The notes beneath the pieces are model-generated. The model was not told the DNA's origin and made no database searches. It saw nothing but the letters and a program-made list of their open reading frames with translations. Below are positions 12,401-22,917 of a stretch of DNA of 64,000 nucleotides, piece after piece (positions within the stretch are counted from its first letter, which is position 1; every line of letters starts with the position of its first letter). Position numbers and translations under genes: made by a program. Where the stretch lies: positions 28,098,152 through 28,162,151 of the forward strand of contig CM055901.1 of NCBI GenBank assembly GCA_029582155.1, read 5' to 3'. The DNA is from Panopea generosa. Taxonomy: Eukaryota; Mollusca; Bivalvia; Adapedonta; Hiatellidae.

Positions 12401-14155
12401 TTACAGATAAAGTATAAAACTATGTGTTTGTATTGAGTAGAACAACTCTTTTTAACATAATTATAAGCGGTCAAATTTTTAACACAATGGCGTCATATGC
12501 GTATATCAATGGCGGATCTACTCTTTAAAAACAACAACACCCCTTTAGCCCCATATTTAATTAAAATACACTATTTTTGTCCTGAAAACATGCATGCCCG
12601 TTCAGATGTTGTGTTGTGCCCCCTAAAAACGCCACCTCTGCACTGAAATCCTGGATCCACTGCTGTATATGATAGGAGTAATAACACATTACGCGATATT
12701 TTTAACTTAAAAAATACGTAATATGATCAATATTGATACAAACTCTTTTTTTGAAAATCAGTCATTTAACTACTTTGGACAAATTAACACATTTAATTTT
12801 ACACCACGGGCACAAAAAATTAGGCCCTCCCAGATAGGTCCCTGTTCCATGGATCTCTTAAAGGAGTGGCCACTATGCCCCCAGATCCCCAAACGTATTT
12901 GCCATAGTTCCCCAGAAATATTTACCCCAGGTCTCTAAAATTAGGACTTTGATCCCTGGATCTCTGAAAGTAATGTCCAATGTTCCCAGATCTCTTAAAA
13001 TGATTGGCAATGTTTCCGAGATCTCCAAACCCATCGAGAGGGCCTCAAAATATTGAGTTCTTATGTTTACAAAGTTAGCGCGACGTCAAATTTTACATAT
13101 AACCATTACACTTATGTTTGACTACATATCTATAAATATATAAAGATTTTTTTATTCATATAAATCACATCTAATTATTATCAATATATGTGACACCTAC
13201 AACAAATGGTGGCACACACAGGCTCAGTGAGTAGACGACCTCAGTTGGTATCACGGCGTTGAACTCGAAAGATGAATACGACGGGTCATCTTCCGTGTAC
13301 GAAAGTTCCGGATCAGTGCACGTGAAGTTGACTTTTCGCATTGGGAAAAATGTACTCCATCTGAAAAAGGGAAAGGACGATGTGAGGTTTTATGTGTAAT
13401 AAAACTACACTATAATAACAATAAATGAATGCCAGCACTCACGCAACGCAGGCCTACACGCCCCGAACGTACGATACACAAGTTTGTATTTTTGTTTTTA
13501 ACGAAACACTGTTATTTATTTTCTTTCTTTTTTTATTCCTTTTACATTTTTTCCCTTCTTATGAACCCCTATAACCGAAAAATTAAAACAAATTGAAGAA
13601 AAATCTCTTTCGAAATTTAACAAGTACCACTTTCGAAATTTAATATAATAAACTTTGAAAATTACCAAATATTTCTCCGATTTGTTGCAATATAATTATG
13701 TCGTTTTTCATAAGTTGGGGAAGAACGGGATGGGTCGGGGCGGGGATTAGGGAGAACACACATGAATTTATTAAGGCTGATAAAATATACACTTGTACTC
13801 AACCACTTTAGTATATTTTATCTTGAAAATATCAAGAAAAAATATAACCGTTTTGACTATATTTGTCTTAATCATTTTTTTTCATAAATTTGGTCACCGG
13901 GTCACCAACCTGCTGATCAAAGTTTACAATCTTTGTTTTACTTTTATTATACAAATGTTCAAATTACCTTAAAAAGTATTCTAAAGCTATAACCGCAGCA
14001 AGAATAATCAGCTCCAGAAGGAACGTGATGCAGACGAGAGTTTTCCCGCGTTCCTGTTCACTATATTCGGAACTTTCCGACTCGGCGTCCCGGTCTTCTT
14101 TGTGATGGAGATTCTCAACCGACTCCCTACTTTGTCCATTTTGGTACAGACCCAT
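7639..14155 (-). CDS. PLPPR: Phospholipid phosphatase-related protein (PLPPR/LPPR type), 8 exons, 396 aa
   Basis: Coding exons on the minus strand: 14155-13968, 13360-13201, 12330-12213, 11458-11272, 10296-10239, 9795-9619, 9242-9132 and 7830-7639. All introns are GT-AG, phases agree, and the total is 1191 nt. The product is a six-pass membrane protein of the PAP2/LPP superfamily. TM1 lies near residues 38-60 and an extracytosolic loop (RKVNFTCTDPE) follows it. C1 motif KLITGRLRP is at 173-181, the C2 position reads SFPSLRSA at 220-227, and the C3 position reads SELGLNHNFWTD at 270-281. Active LPPs have PSGH in C2 and SR(x5)H(x3)D in C3. Here G and H of C2 are L and R, and R and H of C3 are E and N, so phosphatase chemistry is unlikely. 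This matches the PLPPR branch, whose vertebrate members act at the plasma membrane in filopodia and neurite growth. The C-terminal tail (334-396) is cytosolic, Pro/His-rich and not recognised. The specific paralogue is not assigned. Confidence 0.88.
9300..9480. repeat. (CTT)n microsatellite in PLPPR-like intron 6
   Basis: A T-rich lead-in grades into uninterrupted CTT units between about 9430 and 9478. On the minus, transcribed strand this is (GAA)n, ending about 180 bases after exon 6. Poly-Ser and poly-Arg frames across it are artefacts. Confidence 0.9.
10465..10625 (+). mobile_element. tRNA-derived SINE-like copy (family D) in PLPPR-like intron 4
   Basis: A B-box-like GTTGCGGGTTTGATCCC leads into CAGTACTGGTTCTACTCAGG, GGTTCATATAAGCTCTGAG and CAATCGAGCTAAAATAAAA. 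The same order is found at 51860-52020 and 52355-52510, which defines the family. Confidence 0.6.
11054..11102. repeat. Short palindrome in PLPPR-like intron 4
   Basis: CAAGGACTTATATAGCTATA is followed directly by its inverse, TATAAGTCCTTG, making a perfect-looking hairpin centred near 11085. Function unknown; it may be the footprint of a small inverted-repeat element. Confidence 0.5.
11791..12022. repeat. Perfect (TCAG)n microsatellite, 58 units, in PLPPR-like intron 3
   Basis: The tetranucleotide GTCA repeats without interruption over 232 bases, starting after CTTGTACTAA and ending in an A-run. It lies about 190 bases from exon 3 and about 330 bases from exon 4. Confidence 0.97.
12820..13060. 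repeat. Degenerate tandem repeat in PLPPR-like intron 2
   Basis: A phrase of the form CCC-AGATCTCTTAAA followed by a short variable part (CCAATGTT, GGCAATGTT, GCCATAGTT) recurs about every 50 bases, four or five times, with strong divergence. Not coding. Confidence 0.5.
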
Positions 14156-14510
14156 GTGTGTCCGTGTTTGTTATATGTTTACCGGTATGTTATCGGACTT
14201 TTATCTTGAATTATACATTAGAAGTAGACTAGTCGCATCGCATACCTGTGTAATATAAATAAAGGCTAATTAATACACACTTCATATCAAAAACATTTTA
14301 AAATACCACAGTGTGTGTGTTTAAATGTACCACCTTTGGGGATCAAAGAGAAGTAATGGCGGTGGCAGTGTTTTCTCTTTAATAAACACATTCACGATAT
14401 AATGTACGTGTATAGTTTTAATTTTAAAATGGCTATAAAAGATAGAGACATACGTTTCTCGTCAAGACGTACGTTTTCTTTTCATTTAACACTACATGTA
14501 CTTATAAAAC
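14156..14510. promoter_or_regulatory. Probable promoter and 5' leader region of the PLPPR-like gene
   Basis: This is the DNA immediately upstream of the PLPPR-like start codon on the minus strand. No TATA box at a convincing distance and no CpG-dense block is visible. It is named only by position, and the true transcription start could lie in a non-coding exon further upstream. Confidence 0.3.
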
Positions 14511-14812
14511 ATTTCGACTTTTCACGTGGTAGTTTCGACATTTCACCGTCGTAGTTTCGACTTTTCACCATCGTAGTTTCGACTTTTCATCATCGTTGTT
14601 TCGAATTTTCACTGTGGTAGTTTCGATATTTCACCGTCGTAGTTTCGACTTTTCACTGTCGTAGTTCCGACGTTTCGACTTTTCGTCCTCGTAGTTTTGA
14701 CTTTTCATCATCGTTGTTTCGAATTTTCACCGTGGTAGTTTCGACATTTCACCGTCGTAGTTTCGACTTTTCACTGTCGTAGTTTCGACTTTTTACCATC
14801 ATTGTTTCACTT
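14511..14812. repeat. 22-bp minisatellite, locus 1
   Basis: Units of TAGTTTCGACTTTTCACCAT with CG at the junction repeat every 22 bases, about 14 times, with changes such as CCGTGG, CATCGT and CTGTCGT in the variable part. The same unit occurs inverted at 17390-17890 and in both orientations at 21236-21472. Confidence 0.92.
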
Positions 14813-15099
14813 TCCTGTTGCTCATGCGCAACCGAAATCAAAATCATTGTACATTCTAATTAGCATTTTTATATAGCGATCGACTGTAGCTTCAAATATA
14901 TTGTGTGTATGTCACGATTTGAGGATTTTTTAATTAATGTTTATGTAACAGTGTTATACATATGCAGCATTACTATGTATTCAAACGTAAATCCCGCGCA
15001 TTCATTTTATTTGTATATACTTCCTAATATGATTTGCTACGCACCTGATATAATATCTCTCCTTCTTTTCATTCCATCCATTATTGAGCTCCCGGTCTG

Positions 15100-15560
15100 T
15101 AGTCCAAAATAAGGACAGGGTCATAAATTACTGTATACTTTGAGGATGAAGCATTGAATCAGAGGCATAACATAATGCTGCGAGGCTCCTTTGTACAGAT
15201 ATATACACAGAAGCATGGTCACATGTTCGGAGCCTATTGTGGTCACAGGAGCATGTTGGGATCACACGAGGGGTGCTACTCTCAGTTCAGGGTATAAAAA
15301 GGCTTGATGGTTATTAATCGGGTTTTTTATTAGACTTTTAGATTTGGATAATTAGTGATGGGGATTTCGGATTTTTGTTAGTTAGTGGCGGGCAAGTTGT
15401 TAGGTTGTTGGGATTTGAGATTGTTCTGAGAAACAGGAGTTACTTTGTTTTAAATATGAATCATAAAACCGTGTATGTATAAGAGAGAGAAACGCCCATA
15501 CTATATTGTATATTTTTTCATTAAAGTAGAACTAGACATTTAGTATAGATATAAACATTA
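15100..15560 (+). promoter_or_regulatory. Possible orphan promoter: TATAAAAA at 15293-15300
   Basis: The context CAGTTCAGGGTATAAAAAGG is a strong-looking core promoter in DNA with no downstream gene. The surrounding block has unusual composition, including GGTCACAGGAGCATG. It could be a solo LTR or the promoter of a non-coding transcript, but no TG...CA ends with target duplication were found. Confidence 0.25.
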
Positions 15561-16530
15561 TATTATAAGCAGTGGGATTTCTGAGTTTTATGATCGCCCC
15601 TAAATTTGTAAAAAATAGGGTTAAGCATGTATGTGTTTGAGTTTTTAAAGAAGATATTTGCAATTTTAGGGAGAGAACATGTGTCTAATGCATATAAAAA
15701 AAAAGTTTACTTGTACGTGGACAATAATTTCACCGGAAAGTGAAATAGTGTAGTTGAAAATGACAAAGATCTTGTATAGGGTTTCCCTACACCAAAAACT
15801 AATAAAATCATCATTAAAAACGGTGTATCTTGTTTCGTATATTCAAGCAATTTCGTTCATTATTAATCTGTAAAACTAAAGTTCCCTTTTAAAAGGAACG
15901 GCTGCTTTTTTCTCGTCGATGTCTATAAGTCAAAAAGTTTTACGAATTGTGTCGAGAAAGTATGATTGTGAATAAAATGCAGAAGAACACGCAATGCACG
16001 TGTTAAATTGTAAGATATGTCAACTTAACATTAAATTACAAAAAAAAATAATGGGAACCATTAAAGTTCGTCAATATAAACGTTAGACACACATCGCCTC
16101 ATCATTCATGTTTAAAAACAATTTAATTAATAATCTTGTTGTGAAAACAAGTCATAAAAAACAGTAGATTTCAGTGGCAGGTCCAGATTTTAGTTTACAA
16201 AATCTGAACTGACACAACTGTTTTCCAATATAGTGGATTTTAATAAAATATGAGAGTTTAGGGGCGGTGTTGGGGTGTACGCCGGGTTTTTCTAAAGAGT
16301 AGAGCCGCCATGAAGAGTTGTCTAAATAGCACATTCTCTTCAATTTTCCTGGTACATGGTAATAAACGAACTTCGTCAAGGTAGTCCAATTGCATACAAT
16401 GAAAGGAAGATAAAAGCACACCAATGCGTTATAATAATAAAATGCCGAAATTGTTACGCCCCTTTTCCATTGTTTGGCGTTGAAAGTTTTACTTTTTATT
16501 TTAAACTTACCATACTTCATATCAAGGAAT
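15561..16530. other. No gene seen
   Basis: AT-rich spacer. A 122-codon minus-strand frame (16152-16520) was examined: it has no recognisable domain, is rich in Tyr/Phe/Lys as expected from AT-rich DNA, and lacks splice support. Confidence 0.5.
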
Positions 16531-16532
16531 TT

Positions 16533-16533
16533 A

Positions 16534-16588
<55 letters not shown>

Positions 16589-16589
16589 A

Positions 16590-16658
<69 letters not shown>
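16533..16658. repeat. Compound microsatellite (TCTG)n then (TC)n
   Basis: About 13 TCTG units are followed by a short transition and then about 33 TC units. The Cys-Leu-Ser and Arg-Glu translations across it are artefacts. Confidence 0.95.
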
Positions 16659-16664
<6 letters not shown>

Positions 16665-17385
16665 GAAAGAGATCGGATAGCAATAACCATCAATGGAAAA
16701 ATCACGGATTATTACAATATGACTTTCTGTCTTTGTTGAATTGTAAACCTGTAAAAAGTTCAAAAGTTGGGTGCTTGTATCGGTTCAAAAGTAAAACACC
16801 GTGTTGTAAACTTTGAAATGTCATACTCCTCAACAAATCAACATTTTAGTATTGCGTTTTCTGATTTAAGAATGATTGATTGAGAATTACATAAGATGTT
16901 ACATATACTGTTAGTTATTAATTGTTTACCTAAAATAAAATGTAAAATTACAAGTCTGTAATACGCTTCCAGATCTACATGGTTTTCAATTTTAGAATGA
17001 AATGTTGAGAATTTATCTGCAATCAAGCAGAATGTAAACATCTTAAGTTATTTTGGTATCGAATAGCCTTCATAGCTAACCACATTTGTTTTTTATTGTT
17101 TAATGGCGGCACTCAAGCAGAATCCAATACGTAGCTTTATACATTTAAAAGTGCACGCCTATACATTTGTAAGAGGGTTTGCCTATGGGTGTTCTCCCTT
17201 ATGAACATGTTTTTAAATATAAAAGGTCAATGGTGCATTGTCAGGAATTTTGGGTGTACTATTTTTTGTCAAATGTAAAATATATCAATTATTTTAATCA
17301 GACTTTTTTCTGGGTAAGTGAAGGACAAGTGCTGTAGTGGCTACGTGTAGCTACGCCGATGTTAACTATAAAGCAATAAGAAAGC
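16659..17385. other. No gene seen
   Basis: AT-rich spacer between the TC microsatellite and the second 22-bp minisatellite. No credible open frame or known repeat was recognised. Confidence 0.5.
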
Positions 17386-17387
17386 GA

Positions 17388-17950
17388 AACAAAGATGGTG
17401 ACAATTCGAAACTACGATGGCAAAAAGTCGAAACTACGTTGGTTAAAAGTCGAAACAACGGTGGTGAAAAGTCGAAACTAAGATCGGCCCGGTGAAAAGT
17501 CGAAACAACAATGGCTAAAAGTAGGAACAAAGTGAAAAGTCGAAAATGCGATGGTGAAAAGTCGTAACAACGATGGCTAAAAGTCGGAAGTACAATGGTG
17601 AAAGTCGTTATTACGATGGTGAAAAGTTGAAACAACGATGGTGAAAAGTCGAAACAAAGATGGTGAAAAGTCGAAACAACAATGATGAAAAAAAAGTCAA
17701 CGGTGGCGAAAAGTCGAAACTGCGATGATGAAAAGTCGAAACAACGATGATGAAAAAAAAGTCAACGGTGGCGAAAAGTCGAAACAACGATGATGAAAAG
17801 TCGAAACAACGTGAAAAGTCGAAAATACGATGATGTAAGTCGAAACTTTGATGGTGAAAAGTCTACGATGACGGAAAGTTGAAATCATTTCATATTTTAG
17901 AATTGTTACTTCGTTGTTTCGACTTTTCCCCATCGAAATTTCGTTGTTTC
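17388..17950. repeat. 22-bp minisatellite, locus 2 (inverted), with an inversion at its right end
   Basis: Units of ACGATGGTGAAAAGTCGAAA run on the plus strand, the reverse complement of locus 1. Some units are short (CGTGAAAAGTCG) and some carry an A-run with GTCAACGG. After about 17880 the orientation flips to TTGTTTCGACTTTTCCCCAT. Repetitive minus-strand frames rich in STFHHR are artefacts. Confidence 0.92.
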
Positions 17951-18697
17951 AACTGTATGCTTAATTTTGATAAATATGCCACGATGGACCCCAACGGGAC
18001 ACCGTAATATATATAATTATACAATATTATACAATATGCATGACAACTCAGTAGTTGAGCGTGACAACGAATATAATAAGAGGTTTGAAAAAAGTAATAC
18101 TTGAAGGTTTACATCTCCACATACTTATATGATTAAACATTTAAATATTTAAAGGTAAATGTATAGTGGGAACATGACTAAACTCAAAACATGTCGACAT
18201 TGATGTGTGTTCCTACGTATGAATTCACTTGCTGGGCCCCACAAAGTCACTACAATATATTAATAATTTCTATCCGTAGTAATTAACTATGTTTGTGGTG
18301 AGAAACATCACACGTTTTTTTCCCTAATATTAACATATACACCCCGTCCAACCAATCGTGAAACATCGGGTATTTCCGTACCCTCCGTCTAATGCGTACA
18401 ATAAAGATTGCCCGTCCAACGTATACAATACATAAGCGGCCACAACACTGCATTTCCGGTGATAGTACACGATAAACCGGTACTTCTGGTTATTTTTGTG
18501 CACGCGGTTGGGCAGTGCGGTGGGAAAACCCCTTTTATTTCGCTTTTAAATCAAAGATATAGCCGATATGAGCGGCATTCTAGTTAAGTTTGAAGCGGAC
18601 ATGTGTTTTTGAATGGGAACATGACCGTTTCCTCAAACATTCGAGAAAAGTGGCGGAATGAACCACTTTCAGATTGAAGCTTATCCTGTTCTCAACG
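17951..18697. other. No gene seen, CpG-richer spacer
   Basis: The part at 18340-18680 has noticeably more CG dinucleotides than its surroundings. It contains a 14-codon ATG frame (MSGILVKFEADMCF) and no further support for an exon. A first exon or promoter of an unseen gene is possible but cannot be shown. Confidence 0.3.
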
Positions 18698-18795
18698 TGG
18701 TGCTATGCCATAGCGTGTTAAACGTGCGACATTTGGCGGCAGATGGGTTTGCGCGACATTAACCTCTCACACCACTATTACATTTCCCATAGGGC
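18698..18795. repeat. 95-bp dispersed repeat, copy 1
   Basis: TGCTATGCCATAGCGTGTTA, AACGTGCGACATTTGGCGGC and CACTATTACATTTCCCATAG appear in the same order and orientation at 33347-33441 with only a few differences. The flanks differ, so this is a short dispersed sequence and not a large duplication. Confidence 0.8.
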
Positions 18796-20735
18796 TCAAT
18801 TGTAACATTTATGTCCACAGCGAAAAAAATTGCAGCATGTGTCTGGGCTTAATTTCTTCACTGGTTTAAGATCTGTAATTATAAAGGAAAAACAGCATAC
18901 CATGATCAGGTTTTCTTTAATTCAATAGTTTTGTGAAACCTATCAATTTGCAGAAAAAATAATATGTCAGCTATTCGCATATTATGCGGTTCGAAGCAAC
19001 AATTCTAAAATGCCACAGAATTGTCTAGAAATCTGGTATCAGCATGAAATTTTCAGTTGTGATTTGTAAAATACTGAGCATTTAACACATGGTAGAAAAA
19101 ATCATTGCAATACAAGCCCTGAAAAAAGAGAATTATAGCTTAATTTCTACCTCCTTCCTCTGTAGGTCGGGACTGAGTACCGAATGGAGATAATAGTGGT
19201 GTGAGTCTTTTAGCGTTGGTGTCAGCTTTGCGAGGTATATGCTGGAACACCTAATCTGAATATCGGACAGGTCACTATATTGGTCAACTGTGGTACAAGG
19301 TACTGTACCGAAAACAAGCGAATGGTAAGAAATATGGACGTTTTGTATTGGTGCAAGTATATAGAAAATGAGTAAGCACACTCCAGAAAGAAAGGTAGTA
19401 AATTGATATAAACCGACTAATACGAGGATACACAGAACTAAAGCCAGAACAGAGTACTAATAGTGTTTGAAAAAAAAACAGTTATCAAATATGATATCCA
19501 TATTAAATATGGACTCAAACCGATTTATTCAAACACATGAAAAGAAAGTTATGTTATTACACATAAGAAAGAAAACATAGAGAGAAGACAGTTAAAATGC
19601 GCTCAATTCTCCACGACCGGTGATTGTAGCAATTGTAAGACAACCACATCCAACCGGATAGGTTGACCTCAAATCAATGAGGATTTCAAAATAAGGCTAT
19701 TCGCAGTACTAGCAAACCACCGAAACGTATGGATACAACATACACACATTTCGGGGTATTTTTCATTCACCAGCAAAAACTTTTAGTCGGTTACAACGAT
19801 TTGTACAACATAAAACGTACTTCAAACGTATGAGTTAATTCTAGTTCCGGTCAACTAGAATGACGCCCCTTTCAAGACCTAACAGCTTTTAAAGGTGCTA
19901 ACTCTTACACCATTATTAGGTTCTAATGGTGTACGACTGTCACTCAGGATATCGTATGTTCAAACCGCAGTCAATGCTAAAAAAAAAATACAAATATAAT
20001 TATACATTTATTTTATTCTTATTTTATATCTTTTTTTTTATTGAAACTGTTACCGGTATTCAAATAACCAACTTGAAAAATATGTCAGCTTAAAGCAACG
20101 ATAAAATCACAATCTCTCTTTGTTTAAACTTATTTATTTTGCTTCGATTATGAAACAAGTTCTTACAACAATCTCTGTTTAACTTGGCTCTTATACGTAA
20201 AATGCCGTCCGATGACTAGGAAGTAATTGCCACAACATGAACCGTTATTTTTTCGTTTGCACTGTTGTATCTATAAGCAGAAACTGCTTTTACTGATTTA
20301 CGCTACGGATGTATTTGTTTGAAGTGACAGTTTACATCTTCAAGGGCGGATGTCATGGCAACGAACAAACAAGGTCGGTTGGATGTAAAACAACATGTTT
20401 GTTGTCCTAAAGTAATGTTTACACGCGATAACCACAGTTTCGTTGACCCAGACCATGATTTCTGGTTTGTATAGCTAAGTGTAAACAGCGGGATACATTA
20501 AGTGTAACCAAACATTAAGCCGATACTGGCCGATTAATGAGCGTTTCTCTCTGTATACAATGATATAGTTAAAACTATACAGAAATGTCCTATTTGTTAA
20601 CATTGGTTGTGTCTTTCTATAACTTGTAAATAACCTCTCAGCACAGGTGTGAATACATAATAAGAGGGATCATCATTTGAAATTTCTTATAAAAAATAAT
20701 ATATATGAATAAAATATATAATGAATAGGGTTTGG
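18796..20735. other. No confident gene
   Basis: Low-repeat DNA. An 82-codon minus frame (19133-19381) and a 39-codon plus frame (20355-20474, MATNKQGRLDVKQHVCC...) were examined. Neither has a recognisable family or splice context. Confidence 0.4.
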
Positions 20736-20737
20736 CG

Positions 20738-20935
20738 CCATTTTCAACACATTTCAGGTTATACATGGCATATCCGGTTTTATTGGTGTTGAAATACTTC
20801 AGAATGATCCTGAGTAGAACCAACGTCCTTCCGCAAGTAACAGGCATCATTGTACACATAAAGTGTTTGGACCGAGCTGGATTCGAACGCAGGGCCTCAG
20901 CGGTCAGAGGTAAGCGGTAATTAAGCGACAGCATC
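20738..20935 (-). mobile_element. tRNA-derived SINE (family B), reverse orientation
   Basis: Reading the minus strand gives a B-box-like GCGTTCGAATCCAGC, a middle part, then CCAATAAAACCGGATATGCC and ATGTATAACCTGAAATGTG. This matches the sense copies at 53462-53675 and 61430-61665. Confidence 0.7.
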
Positions 20936-21235
20936 GTAGTGCTCTTATTTTGTCAGAGTTTTAGTGTTTTGTTAATCTAAACACATTTTTAATAAATCGA
21001 TTTGCAGCATTACACAAGATTTTGTGAATAAATAATTATCTTTTGCATTGGGTGATAGTCTCTTGTAATTCACATATTTGAATGGCTATGTACAAAATTA
21101 TAGTGTGTGATACTGTATTGCCGACGGATATAATTACTGCGTTGTACATAGATGTGACTGAAATAAAGGTTAAATAATAGATCACAAAGCTACGGTGTCC
21201 GGTTTTAGGCCATCGCGGTATATTTATTAAATTTA

Positions 21236-21472
21236 GCAAAGTCGAAACAACGAATCTACGATGGTGAAAAGTCGAAAAGTAGTTTTGACTTTTCACCATC
21301 GTAGTTTCAACTTTTCACCATCGTAGTTTCATTGTTTCAACTTTTCACCATCGTTGTTTCGACTTTGCACCACCGTAGTTTCGACTTGTCACCATCGTAA
21401 TTTCGAGTTTACGTCCGGCTTTTCACCATCGTAGTTTCGACTTTTTACCAGCGTAATTTCGACATTTCACTT
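21236..21472. repeat. 22-bp minisatellite, locus 3, with palindromic junction
   Basis: Two units in the A-rich orientation meet eight or so in the T-rich orientation. The junction at about 21257-21303 is a near-perfect hairpin with arms CGATGGTGAAAAGTCGAAAA and TTTTGACTTTTCACCATCG. Confidence 0.92.
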
Positions 21473-22075
21473 GTTGATATAATTCTAGACCAATTTTGAC
21501 AAAACTGTATTACTTATCTCTATCGGTGATGATCCAAGACCTTCTTGATAATGATCTATTTCTAGATTACCTTTAAAGAGGCATCACCTATATCGCTGAT
21601 ATTTTTTCGATTTTAGCAGTAAAACTGCACATTTATATCAAACATCATATATTATGTTTACTCTTCCCAAACTTAACTTATATTTTATTTTGTCTTTGCA
21701 GTGTAAAATTCTTTGATTTTATTAACAAAATACTAAATCGCAGCCCGCGGTAAAATCACTCATTGGCCAGTATCGGGTTATGCTAAAACATTGACGAATC
21801 AAACAGAAAATGCAGACCTGTGTATTAATCTAATTTAATATTATTTTATTGCAAATTTTACATGTTTAAAACATCAATTTGTAACACCAATAACGAATAA
21901 AATGCAAAATAGTTGGGCTACAAGTTTTATAAATATTAGTTTCAGCCCTCCCCAATGCGTCAAAATGCACATACAAATTAAAGTGACGATATTTGTGATA
22001 TACAAACAAACACATATACTTTCGAACAAGCATATCACTCACTTCTACATGCATACAAGCACGCTCACTTGCACT
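21473..22075. other. No gene seen
   Basis: AT-rich spacer between the 22-bp minisatellite and the retrotransposon. Part of it may be 3' sequence of the retroelement, but no boundary is visible. Confidence 0.4.
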
Positions 22076-22077
22076 CG

Positions 22078-22079
22078 TA

Positions 22080-22114
<35 letters not shown>
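22078..22114. repeat. (ACGC)n microsatellite
   Basis: About nine ACGC units are flanked by ACACAC and ACATAC runs. Confidence 0.9.
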
Positions 22115-22115
<1 letters not shown>

Positions 22116-22397
22116 CACACGTACACATACATACACATGCAAAGAAAAAGCAGTAAATATTTTACGTGAATTTTAATGATTATAATAATGTTTTAAAGAA
22201 AAACAAGGTATATAAACATATTAATAACTATAGAAAAAAAAGAATTTAAAAAAAAAACTGACAATATAAAAAAAGGTAGAAGAGTTATTATCTGCACCCC
22301 AAACGGATAACATCCTCTATGATTCCACCCGAATCTCATATAAACATCTAGGGATATGAAATATTTGAAACTAATTATGACTGAAACTTTAGAGTTT

Positions 22398-22670
22398 TTA
22401 ATAAACTTTTGTACTTCTAAGAACTTCTTTTTCATTTAGATTTTTATTTCCAAATAACAACTTGTAAGTATTTAATGGATGTAATTTTCTTGTTTTGTTA
22501 AACAGCTGTAGTCTTTGAGAAGTATATAGCTTGCATTGGAATAAGTAATGTTCAGCCTTTTCTAACATGCTACCACAACTGCAAGAAGTATTGTCATGTA
22601 GGTGGTTATTATATAGGCTTGCATTTAAATTGCTACAATTGTTTCGCATGCGTGCGTGAAGTACGGACAT
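22398..22670 (-). pseudogene. Retrotransposon C-terminal Cys/His region (fragment)
   Basis: The 90-codon frame contains HLHDNTSCSCG followed by EKAEHYLFQCKLY. This His...Cys-x-Cys...His...Cys arrangement is typical of the region after the reverse transcriptase in CR1/Jockey-like elements. It is in a different frame from the preceding RT fragment, so the original protein is broken here. Confidence 0.7.
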
Positions 22671-22917
22671 ATTTCTGTCTCCAATTAAGAAATATTTTGG
22701 AACTATAGGCGGTATAAATAAATCCTTAATTGTCCTTTTAAAAATAGAAATAGATACTGACTCTCGAATATCAATTTCATGATCATTTCAAAGTTTATTG
22801 CAGAGGGTATGACAGAGCGTGAATAAAGTTCCTTTCATCTAGAAAGCGTTAGAATATCTTTTCTATTTCCCAAGTTGTATGGATTTGATTCATTTACTGT
22901 AAGTGGAAAAATATCAT

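Noticed and set aside
16356-16739. 127-codon frame over TCTG/TC repeats
   Set aside because: Low-complexity translation of a microsatellite with unsupported flanks.
17366-17933. Two minus frames rich in STFHHR
   Set aside because: Translations of the inverted 22-bp minisatellite.
20355-20474. 39-codon frame MATNKQGRLDVKQH...
   Set aside because: Composition is fair but there is no family match, no splice context and no other exon, so chance cannot be excluded.
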